64,000 bases of DNA from Pseudoruegeria sp. SK021 (GTDB lineage: Bacteria; Pseudomonadota; Alphaproteobacteria; Rhodobacterales; Rhodobacteraceae). This document shows positions 54,202-61,603 of the stretch, one piece after another. The stretch is taken from assembly GCF_002119405.1 (NCBI RefSeq), contig NZ_MTBG01000007.1:55573-119572 (forward strand), in the 5' to 3' direction. The first letter of the stretch is position 1, and the number at the start of each line of letters is the position of its first letter. The notes under the pieces are model-generated. The model was not told the origin of the DNA. It was given only the letters and a program-made list of their open reading frames with translations, and ran no database searches. A program made the position numbers and the translations under genes.

Positions 54202-55476
54202 TCAGTTGAGCAGGACCAATTCACCGGTCAGCGGGATCTCAGGGGCCAAGGCGTTCGCCACGATCTTCAGATCGAAACCGTCGCCGTCATTTTGCCATTG
54301 TCCAGCCACCAGCGGGGTCTTTGTGACGTTGTTGATCGGACCGGTTGCCCAATCCACGTTCCCGACAATGGTGTTGAGGTTGGTCGTGGCAATCGCCTCG
54401 ACGATGGCTTCGGGGTCTTCCAGATCAGAGGCGCGTTGGATCACGTCGGCCACCACTTCAAACAGCGCGTGTTTGAACCCGATGGGTTGGGTCCAAGGCC
54501 GCCCCGTCGCGAGCGTATATCCCTCCGCCAATTCCCGGGCACTGGCCCCGGTCAGCGACGACGCGAACGGATGGTTCGGCGACCACCAGACTTCAGACGA
54601 CAGGCCATTGCCCCGGGCCCCAAGGCTGTCGATGACCGATGGGAACAACAGCGCCTTGCCGATGGTGACAATCTTGGGGTTGAAGCCTTGCTGGGCTGCC
54701 TGGCTCCAGAAGGTGGCAAAGTCCGGCGGGATCATGTTGCCGGTGACAATCTCACATCCAGCCGCCTTGAATGCCGCGATCTGGTTGCTGAAATCATCCG
54801 ACAATGGCTGATACCGGCCCGGATCGATCAGCGTATAGCCCGCCGCTGCCAGCGGTGTCGGCAAGCCAAGCTCGGCGTCGCCCCATGCGTTGCCGTCGGC
54901 GTCGTTCGGGAACAGGCCGCCGACCGTCTTAGGCACGCCCGATCCGTCCCACATATCAAGGAACGCGCCGATGACATCCTCAAGACCCCAGAAGAAGTGA
55001 TAGGTAGACCGGAATCCTTCGCCCGGAATGCCGTTGCGGCCAAAGAAATAAGGCTGCCACGGGCAATCCGTGGTGAGGCAGGGTACGTCGTTAATCTCGG
55101 CCTGATCCGCGACCGGGTTCACCGTATCGGGGGTTGAGGCGGCAACGATGATATCAACCTCATCACCAAGGATCAGGTCCGCGGCCACCTCGGCGGCGCG
55201 GTTCGGGTTCGACTGGCTGTCCTTCGAGATGATCTCGACCGTCCAGGTCTTGCCGTTATTGTCCAGTCCGGCGGCAAAGGCCTCTTGAATGGCGCTGAGG
55301 ACGTAATCGTCCGCCTCGGCGAAGCCCGCCAGCGGGCCTGTGCGCGGACTGACATGGCCGATGCGCAGGGTCGGGGTAGCGGCATAGGCGCGTGTGCTGC
55401 GCAGGATCGCCGGGGCGGCGATCAGGGCGGTTGCCCCGGTTAAAAAGCTGCGGCGCGATGGATATGTTATCTTCAT
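54202..55476 (-). CDS. LIV-type ABC substrate-binding protein with Tat signal
   Basis: A 424-residue periplasmic ligand-binding protein of the ANF-receptor fold. The N-terminus MKITYPSRRSFLTGATALIAAPAIL is a twin-arginine signal (R8, R9), implying export in a folded state, which is unusual but known for this class. Mature segments include RIGHVSPRTGPLAGFAEAD and ADLILGDEVDIIVAASTPDTVNPVADQAE. It initiates import through the LivFGHM proteins encoded downstream. The ligand is unknown but probably the pathway's starting compound or a derivative. Confidence 0.9.
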   Translation of the reverse strand: MKITYPSRRSFLTGATALIAAPAILRSTRAYAATPTLRIGHVSPRTGPLAGFAEADDYVLSAIQEAFAAGLDNNGKTWTVEIISKDSQSNPNRAAEVAADLILGDEVDIIVAASTPDTVNPVADQAEINDVPCLTTDCPWQPYFFGRNGIPGEGFRSTYHFFWGLEDVIGAFLDMWDGSGVPKTVGGLFPNDADGNAWGDAELGLPTPLAAAGYTLIDPGRYQPLSDDFSNQIAAFKAAGCEIVTGNMIPPDFATFWSQAAQQGFNPKIVTIGKALLFPSVIDSLGARGNGLSSEVWWSPNHPFASSLTGASARELAEGYTLATGRPWTQPIGFKHALFEVVADVIQRASDLEDPEAIVEAIATTNLNTIVGNVDWATGPINNVTKTPLVAGQWQNDGDGFDLKIVANALAPEIPLTGELVLLN

Positions 55477-55520
55477 CTCTCTCTCCTCCCAGAAAGTGGC
55501 ACCTTGTGGCGGTGCCTGCG

Positions 55521-56447
55521 TTAGTCGTGCAGAATCCCTTCAAGCCGGGTCAAGTGTCGCGCGACCCGGGCACGAACCTCATCGGCCTCTTCCGGGGTCC
55601 ATGTGCGGAACCCTTCCCCTGATTTCATGCCCAGCCGTCCCTCCGTGACAAGCTGTTGCAAATAGGGCGAGGGGCCTTGTCGGCTTTCAAGGTCGAACAG
55701 GACGTTCTCATGAATATCCAGCGTCAGGTCCGTGCCGACGAGATCGGCGTTCTCTAGCGGGCCAAGCACTGCCAGTCTGCGGCCAAAACTGGATTTGATG
55801 ACCGTATCGACAGCGGCGGCATCACAGATTCCGTTTTCGACCAGACTGATCGCCTCGCGCCAAAGCGCGTGTTGCAGGCGGTTGCCAATGAACCCCGGCA
55901 CATCCTTTTCGACCATCACCGGCGTCTTGCCGGCGTCAGCCAGCAGTGCCAGCATCCGATCGGCCACAGCGGCGTCGGTCCACTCGGTCTTGATCACCTC
56001 GACGAGGGGGATCATGTGCGGCGGGTTCCACCAATGGGTGCCAAGGGCGCGGTGGCGACCGGAAAGCCCGTCCATGATCTTGGTGATCTGGATGACCGAG
56101 GTGTTGGACGCAAGGATCGCTTCGGCTGGCGCAGACGCCTCGATCTCAGCAAAGATCGCCTGCTTCAGCGCCAGTTTTTCAGGCGCGGCTTCAAACACGA
56201 CATCCGCTTTACCCACTGCCGCCTCGACCGTGGCGCTAAGGGTAACGTTTGCCAGCGCTGCGCCGGTCTCAGCATCTGACGCCCCCAACGCTTTCAGGCT
56301 GGCCGAGATGCGGGCAGGGGCGCTGTGTAGGGTGTCGTCATGCGGGTCGGTAAGAGTGACACTGTGCCCGGCCCGTGCCAGCGTCAGGGCAATGCCGTGC
56401 CCCATTAGCCCGGCGCCGATCACGGCGATCTGAAGGTGCGTGTCCAT
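55521..56447 (-). CDS. 3-hydroxyacyl-CoA dehydrogenase family NAD-dependent dehydrogenase
   Basis: A 308-residue enzyme. The Rossmann motif is IAVIGAGLMGHGIALTLARAGH; ASNTSVIQITKI and GTHWWNPPHMIPLVEVIKTEWT provide the active-site histidine region, and VPGFIGNRLQHALWREAISLVENG begins the C-terminal domain. Length and motifs fit single-substrate relatives such as L-carnitine or L-gulonate 3-dehydrogenases rather than beta-oxidation enzymes. With BKACE in the same operon, it probably oxidises a free beta-hydroxy acid to the beta-keto acid that BKACE cleaves. The gene follows the SDR gene by 3 bp. Confidence 0.87.
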   Translation of the reverse strand: MDTHLQIAVIGAGLMGHGIALTLARAGHSVTLTDPHDDTLHSAPARISASLKALGASDAETGAALANVTLSATVEAAVGKADVVFEAAPEKLALKQAIFAEIEASAPAEAILASNTSVIQITKIMDGLSGRHRALGTHWWNPPHMIPLVEVIKTEWTDAAVADRMLALLADAGKTPVMVEKDVPGFIGNRLQHALWREAISLVENGICDAAAVDTVIKSSFGRRLAVLGPLENADLVGTDLTLDIHENVLFDLESRQGPSPYLQQLVTEGRLGMKSGEGFRTWTPEEADEVRARVARHLTRLEGILHD

Positions 56448-56450
56448 GGA

Positions 56451-57248
56451 TCAACCCGCCGTATAGCCGCCATCGGCGTATAGAATGTGCCCGGTGTAGA
56501 AATCGCTGGCCTTCGAGACGAGAAACAGCAGCGGCCCGGCAAGGTCTTCGGGTTCGCCCAGACGGCCCTTGGGCACGCGTGCCAGAAATCCGGCGCGCAC
56601 TGCCGCAGCCTTTTCGGTGTCTTCAAACATCCAAGCGGTCAGGGGCGAGCGGAATACCGTCGGCGCAATGGCGTTCACCGTAATGCCGGTCGCACCAAGT
56701 TCACAGCCAAGCGCCTTGACCATGCCATCTGTCGCCGCCTTTGAGGCGCAATAGGCAGTATAGCCTGCCGGATGACCCAGAAGCCCGCGTGCCGAAGACA
56801 CCAGAACGATCTTGCCGCCATGGCCCTGCGCTTTCATCTGACCGGCGGCGGCCCGGGCCAAAAGCCAGCTTTGGGTGACGTTGGCATCCATGACCGAGGT
56901 GAAGGTCTCTGGCGTCATGTCGTTGATCAGCGCCACTTTGTTCATGCCCGACGCCACAACCAGAATGTCGAGCTTGCCATAGGCCGCGATCGCCTGTGCC
57001 ACCAGATCGGCGCAGATGTCTTCGTCGGTGGGGCGGGTGTTGATCGCCGTGACCTCGGCCCCCATGCCGCGGCATACTTCCGCGATATCCGTGAGGGCGG
57101 CTTGGTTGCCTGCGACCAGAACCAGCTTACAGCCAGCGCCTGCCAGAATTCGGGCCGCGACCATGCCGAAGGCCCCAGAGGCGCCAGTGATCAGCGCCAC
57201 CTGATCTTTCACCTCGAACATGGAAAGGGGGTTTGCCATTGCAGTCAT
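56451..57248 (-). CDS. Short-chain dehydrogenase/reductase
   Basis: A 265-residue SDR. The cofactor motif is ALITGASGAFGMVAARILAG, the structural motif VVASGMNK, and the catalytic YxxxK is in GYTAYCASKAATDGMVKALG with a serine about 13 residues earlier (VLVSSARG). GGAGG lies ten bases before the ATG at 57248; a second ATG at 57239 is possible. It closely resembles gluconate 5-dehydrogenase-like SDRs. In this operon it may oxidise or reduce an intermediate upstream of the beta-keto acid step. Confidence 0.9.
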   Translation of the reverse strand: MTAMANPLSMFEVKDQVALITGASGAFGMVAARILAGAGCKLVLVAGNQAALTDIAEVCRGMGAEVTAINTRPTDEDICADLVAQAIAAYGKLDILVVASGMNKVALINDMTPETFTSVMDANVTQSWLLARAAAGQMKAQGHGGKIVLVSSARGLLGHPAGYTAYCASKAATDGMVKALGCELGATGITVNAIAPTVFRSPLTAWMFEDTEKAAAVRAGFLARVPKGRLGEPEDLAGPLLFLVSKASDFYTGHILYADGGYTAG

Positions 57249-57263
57249 GTCTTTGGCCTCCGT

Positions 57264-57608
57264 TCAGGTTGTCGAGGGGTAGGGGATAACGACGAGCATC
57301 TTGCAGACATCGTTGCTGCGGTTCTCGATCTTGCGCACTTCTATCGGGGGGATGGTGCAGCTGTCGTACTTGCGCAGAACGGTTTCGACGCCGTCGACGA
57401 TCACGGTCATTTCGCCCTCAAGAACGATATAGACCTTCTCGAACGGGGTTGAATCCGGCCCTGCGCCGCCACCGGGCAGAAACTGACTGAAGCCGATCCA
57501 CTGGTTCTTTGGACCGTTGTCCTCAAAACCCTGTAACCGCAGACCGTGACAGCCGAAATGGTTCACAGCGTTGTATGGCTGTGCGTCCTGAAATCGCTTC
57601 AGGTGCAT
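57264..57608 (-). CDS. Small cupin-domain protein
   Basis: A 114-residue single cupin. The first cupin box is reduced: FLPGGGAGPDSTPFEKVYIVLEGEMTVIVDG lacks the usual HxH pair, keeping only the glutamate/lysine positions; the second box CTIPPIEVRKIEN has lost its histidine as well. GGGAGGAG precedes ATG 57608. With few metal ligands left, it may be an isomerase-like or binding protein rather than a metal oxygenase. It lies between the cyclase and SDR genes of the operon. Confidence 0.82.
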   Translation of the reverse strand: MHLKRFQDAQPYNAVNHFGCHGLRLQGFEDNGPKNQWIGFSQFLPGGGAGPDSTPFEKVYIVLEGEMTVIVDGVETVLRKYDSCTIPPIEVRKIENRSNDVCKMLVVIPYPSTT

Positions 57609-57679
57609 GGTATCTCCTCCCTTGATCACCCCGGTTGGAAGACCGGCCACCCCTCCTCGGGCGGCCGGTCAACGGGTCT

Positions 57680-58516
57680 TTAGAACTCGGCGCCGTCGTC
57701 GATGCGGAAGTTCTGGCTTTTGTCGATCATCGCCACGAGCCGGATGATGCAGCCATCGCCACGGTCCCAGTTCCATGGGAAGAACGCGAAGGTGCAACGT
57801 TTTCCGGTAACCGCATCCAGATCGCCGCCGACGTTTTCGATGCCGAGAATGCCATTCTTGAACAGGATCTGGTGCACCGGTTCCCATTTCGGGAAGGCGT
57901 CTTTCCAATCCACGCCGCCGGACCATTCCTTGTACTCTTCTTCCAGATGCGGCAGCAGCGGACCGTTGCGCTGTGGGCCGATCGCGGTGGCCAGCGGGTG
58001 GTCATTGGCCTGCGTATCGTGGCCGACAACCTTGATGCCTTTTTCGACCATCCATTCGCCGGCCGTTTCCACGAAGCCGGGGCAATAGGCGAAATAATCA
58101 CCGTCCTCGTAGTCGTGATGCCAGCCGGTATTGATGATCAGGACATCGTTTTTGCGGATGACATGGCCACATGCCTTTTCCAGATCCTCGCCGGTGATCG
58201 GCTCCCATTTCTTTTTGGGCAAGCTGACCACGATGCCGGTGCCAAAGAAATGTGGCAGCGGCACTTCATCGATAAACGGCGTGCCCTGAACCACATGTGC
58301 AGGGGCGTCGATATGGGTGGTGGCATGCATGGTTGTGGTGATGCGTTGGCTCAGCACACCGGATTTGGCCATGTAATGGATCCGCTCGATTTTCGTGTCC
58401 TGAAAATACGGCCAGTTCGGGTTCTGAAAGCCGAAGCGGTGGCTTAGATTATAGAACTCGAGCCCCATGTCATTGTCGGTGTTTCCCTGAAACTCGATCC
58501 CGCGCACTTTGACCAT
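57680..58516 (-). CDS. Cyclase family metal hydrolase (kynurenine formamidase / isatin hydrolase fold)
   Basis: A 278-residue protein of the Cyclase family (PF04199 type). The metal motif reads MHATTHIDAPAHV (H64, H68, D70, H74 from this start); the family consensus HxGTHxDxPxH has glycine where this has threonine. VLIINTGWH and VVGHDTQANDH match later conserved blocks. Members hydrolyse cyclic amides, formamides or lactone-like rings with Mn or Zn. ATG 58516 is preferred since AAGGGG lies about nine bases upstream, too close to the ATG at 58525. It is the first gene of the 14-gene operon. Confidence 0.87.
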   Translation of the reverse strand: MVKVRGIEFQGNTDNDMGLEFYNLSHRFGFQNPNWPYFQDTKIERIHYMAKSGVLSQRITTTMHATTHIDAPAHVVQGTPFIDEVPLPHFFGTGIVVSLPKKKWEPITGEDLEKACGHVIRKNDVLIINTGWHHDYEDGDYFAYCPGFVETAGEWMVEKGIKVVGHDTQANDHPLATAIGPQRNGPLLPHLEEEYKEWSGGVDWKDAFPKWEPVHQILFKNGILGIENVGGDLDAVTGKRCTFAFFPWNWDRGDGCIIRLVAMIDKSQNFRIDDGAEF

Positions 58517-58609
58517 TGGATACATCCCCTTGTTCGCCCGAAAGGCGTCTTTGCGTCCTGAAATTGCAGAGAAGCTCCTCCCCTCTAGCCCGTATAGTGA
58601 TACATACCC

Positions 58610-58622
58610 ACCGCATCGCGGT
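58610..58622. promoter_or_regulatory. IclR-type operator, copy 1
   Basis: ACCGCATCGCGGT, a near-perfect dyad, lies in the divergent promoter of the cyclase operon and the iclR gene. A second copy is 43 bp away. Confidence 0.72.
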
Positions 58623-58652
58623 CAATAAAGACTTCACTTATGGTTGCTTTGC

Positions 58653-58665
58653 ACCGCATTGCGGT
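58653..58665. promoter_or_regulatory. IclR-type operator, copy 2
   Basis: ACCGCATTGCGGT differs from copy 1 at one base. Both are followed by NNATAA, so the repeat unit is longer than the dyad. The 43-bp spacing is about four helical turns. Confidence 0.72.
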
Positions 58666-58724
58666 ACATAAGGTAAGAAATCTCAAACAAAGACGTGTTC
58701 CTGCAAACAGAGGCCCAGACGTGA

Positions 58725-59492
58725 ATGGTTGACATGGTAGAGAAAACAGATCGGTCCGGCATTCAGGTCATCGCCCGCGCTGCGGCCATCCTGCGGGTTC
58801 TGAAAGATCACCGCTCAGGGCTGAGCCTTGGCCAGATCGCTGCGGCCGTCAGTCTGCCCCGATCCACCGTGCAAAGAATCACCGGCGCATTGGCGACCGA
58901 AGGGCTGATCATCAGTGATCCTTCGGGGGGCGGCTTGCGGCTGGGGCCGGAACTGGGTTCCTTGGCCGAGGCCGCCAATTACAGCATTGTCGAACGGTGC
59001 CGCCTTCTGTTGACCGAAATCACGAATCAAACCGGCGAGACCACTGACCTTGCGGTGGTGCGCGGCGAGGGGATGGTGTTCCTCGATCAGGTGCCCGGCC
59101 TGCATCGGTTGCGCACGGTCTCGTCCGTCGGGGACGTGTTCCCGCTGACGTCGACCGCCAATGGCCGCGCCTGCCTTGCGATGATGCCTGAAAGTGACGC
59201 CTTGCAGCTTGCGACCCAAGAATGGCGCCGCAGTGGGCAGCATGGGGATTTGGCTGATCTGCGGGCACTTCTGGCCATCATCCGCCAAACCGGGCTAGCC
59301 TATGATACCGACGAACACAGTCAGGGGATCTCTGCGATTGGCTTCGCGTTTCAAGATTGGAGCGGCAGTTACTACGCGATCTCGGTTCCGGTGCCGTCCA
59401 CACGATTTCCCGAGGTACGTGAGGATGTTAAAGGCGCGCTCCTGCGGGCCAGAAAAAACGTGGCCGACGTCTTTGGAACAGCGGTTCAATAA
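58725..59492 (+). CDS. IclR family transcriptional regulator
   Basis: A 255-residue IclR regulator. The winged helix covers about residues 10-75 (IQVIARAAAILRVLKDHRSGLSLGQIAAAVSLPRSTVQRITGAL), and the effector domain contains LLTEITNQTGETTDLAVVRGEGMVFLDQVPG and FPLTSTANGRACLAMM. It diverges from the 14-gene catabolic operon and most likely controls it in response to a pathway intermediate. The ATG at 58725 has no strong ribosome site; another lies at 58734. Confidence 0.92.
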   Translation: MVDMVEKTDRSGIQVIARAAAILRVLKDHRSGLSLGQIAAAVSLPRSTVQRITGALATEGLIISDPSGGGLRLGPELGSLAEAANYSIVERCRLLLTEITNQTGETTDLAVVRGEGMVFLDQVPGLHRLRTVSSVGDVFPLTSTANGRACLAMMPESDALQLATQEWRRSGQHGDLADLRALLAIIRQTGLAYDTDEHSQGISAIGFAFQDWSGSYYAISVPVPSTRFPEVREDVKGALLRARKNVADVFGTAVQ

Positions 59493-59817
59493 CAGGTCAG
59501 CCGCATGGCAGCGTCGGTGAGCAGCCTGTCAGCGCCCCTATATCACGCGCTGCCCGTCGCAGATGCGATGGTGGTCAGGGTGTCGGCGGAATACTTTCTG
59601 GGACTGGTCGTCATGCGATACACAGGGTGTATGGCGGAGGGACAGAATGCGGAGAATGGGGCTCAGTCGCCCCCGTAAACCCCCACAGGTTGCCTCGCAA
59701 AGCTCTGTATTCATATAGTTTTTATTCCTGATGCCGTCATGCGGCCCCAGCTTGCTCTGTGGCAGGCCAATGCCGTTTTGCACCCTGTTCTGGCGCTCGG
59801 GCGCAGGAGAAACAAGT
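59493..59817. other. Junction between the chromosome backbone and a decayed mobile element
   Basis: A 325-bp stretch between iclR and the integrase remnant. No tRNA gene, tRNA 3' end or credible reading frame was seen. The attachment site of the element would be expected here, next to the integrase start. The only clear signal is GGAGA before the integrase ATG at 59818. Confidence 0.5.
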
Positions 59818-61024
59818 ATGTTGACGGTGAAGCAGATCGAAGCTGCGCAGTATGGAAAATCGCCCATGCGTCTGTCGGATGGCAATGGGTTGTATGTGCG
59901 CCTCAACAAAGGCGGCAGCAAGATCTTTCAGTTGCGCATGACCTGCGCGGGGCGCAGCTGAATGGATCAGCCTTGGCGGTTACCCGGAGATGTCTTTGCG
60001 CGATGCGCGGGTGCGGGCGGCGTTGAAGCGGGCCGCAATTCTCGACCCTGATACGCCACGCTTGATAGGGGCGGCACTGACGCCCGATCTGCCTGAACCG
60101 GGTCCGCAGGTGCCGCTGTTTCGCGATTTCGCCAAGGTCTGGTTTGACCGTACGAAGCAGGGGCTGTCCAACGGCAAGCCCATCCAGCAGAACTGGACCA
60201 CGCTCACGACCTACGTGTTCCAATAACTGAGAAGGATGCCGCTCGACGAGATCAAGCAACGCCATGTGATCGCTGTCTTTGACCCGATCTGGCGGCTCAA
60301 GCATGAGACCGCCAAGCGGACGCTGGGCCGGTGCGAGAGGTCTTTGAACTGGCCCGACTGCTGGAGCATGTTGGGGCCAACCCGGCCGACTTCAATCAGC
60401 AGATCGCCTTTGGCCGCGTGATCAAAGAGACCCGCCACCAGCCCGCGCTGGACTGGCCCCGCGCGCCTGAGCTCTGGGCATGGCTGCTGCGGCACGATGT
60501 CGAGGAAGACGTGCGCCACGTGATGATGGCGATGGTTCTGAGCGGCAAGCGCACCAAGGAGATGCGGCTGCTCGAATGGGGGTGATCTCGATGTCGCCTC
60601 GCGGATCTGGACCAGCCAGGGCGAACACATGAAACGACGGCGTGCGCATCGCGTCCCGATCAGCGATCAGCTGGCCGTGATCTTCGAGAACATGCGCCTT
60701 CTGACGGGGGATGAGAAATGCGTCTTTGCCCGTCCCCGCAACAAGTCCGGGGTGCTGGACGAGAACCGCGCTTTGCGGGAGTTCAAGCTGTTCGATCCCG
60801 CGATCACCGGGCATGGGATGCGGACAACGTTCCGGACGTGGATGCGCAAAACCGGCAGCTATCCCCATGACGTTATGGAAACCGCGTTGTCGCACGAGAA
60901 GGATCAGCTGGTGCAGGCCGACATGCGCGACGACCTGCTCGAAGAGCGGCGCCCGGTGATGCAGGACTGGGCCGACTACTTGACGGGTGGCCAGATGCCG
61001 CCGCGCTTGCGCGACCAGCTGTAG
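59818..61024 (+). pseudogene. P4-type tyrosine integrase, multiply disrupted
   Basis: The reading order reconstructs one integrase of about 400 residues. The DUF4102 arm (MLTVKQIEAAQYGKSPMRLSDGNGLYVRL) is followed by a frameshift near 59955, a stop codon at 60224-60226, further frameshifts near 60330 and 60585, and a C-terminus with ITGHGMRTTFRTWMRKTG and METALSHEKD. In intact relatives the last block contains AYxRxD with the nucleophilic tyrosine; here it reads ADMRDDLLEERR, so the tyrosine is replaced by aspartate. The gene therefore cannot make an active recombinase. It marks the left end of a former mobilizable island. Confidence 0.85.
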
Positions 61025-61082
61025 CCGACCCTGCGGGCGGCCTGGACCCAGCCGCAGGGCATAGGACCGGGCCGTCTGCAGG

Positions 61083-61304
61083 TCAGTCATTTCCGGAGAA
61101 GTAGTCCACGAGCTCCAGGCCACGGATGTAGCCCTCGACCTCGTGCTGGAGCCAGCGGATGCTGCGCGTGCCGAGGCGGCGCGGCTGCGGAAACCGCTCG
61201 TCGTTGACCATCAGCCGTTCCAGCGTGGACTCGCTGATGCCAAGCATATCGATGACCGCCCAGCGGTCGATCAGGCGGAATTTCTGTTCAGTGTCAAAGG
61301 GCAT
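61083..61304 (-). CDS. AlpA-type DNA-binding regulator
   Basis: A 73-residue protein with a MerR-like winged helix: FRLIDRWAVIDMLGISESTLERLMVNDERFPQPRRLGTRSIRWLQHEVEGYI. This is the AlpA/excisionase-like pattern found in P4-type islands, where it usually activates the neighbouring integrase. AGGAGG lies upstream of ATG 61304. It remains intact although the integrase is broken, and it faces the integrase from the opposite strand. Confidence 0.85.
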   Translation of the reverse strand: MPFDTEQKFRLIDRWAVIDMLGISESTLERLMVNDERFPQPRRLGTRSIRWLQHEVEGYIRGLELVDYFSGND

Positions 61305-61435
61305 ATCGAAACCTCCTATGGTCATGCCGTAGGAGTCATATGTTGAACACCCGGTGTTTCACCAATCAGAACAGGAGGTTATCCCCAAAGTTTGGGAGAA
61401 CCGGGAATGGTTCCGGATAGCGAGTCTGGGGGTTT

Positions 61436-61506
61436 CGAAAGGGGGGCGCAGCGATCCCCCTTCGCCGGAAAGGCGTAACAGTGACCCGGAGGGCAGTGTT
61501 ACGCCT
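61436..61506. other. Candidate transfer origin (oriT): two inverted repeats upstream of the relaxase
   Basis: Two dyads lie just upstream of the relaxase gene. The first pairs CGAAAGGGGG with CCCCCTTCG around a 10-bp centre (61436-61464). The second is a perfect 10-bp repeat, AGGCGTAACA and TGTTACGCCT, around a 16-bp centre (61471-61506). MobV-type origins are normally inverted repeats directly upstream of the relaxase gene. The nick site itself cannot be fixed by eye. Confidence 0.55.
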
Positions 61507-61603
61507 AGTAGGTTAAACGATACCGCCAAACCTTCGGTCATTCCGGGAAAACTCGGCCCCAATTTCGTTTTGGATTTTCACCGATCCCGCCGAGTCTTTC
61601 CGC

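Noticed and set aside
59493..59817. tRNA gene or tRNA fragment as attachment site for the P4-type integrase
   Set aside because: No cloverleaf or T-arm sequence was found, although such integrases often use tRNA genes.
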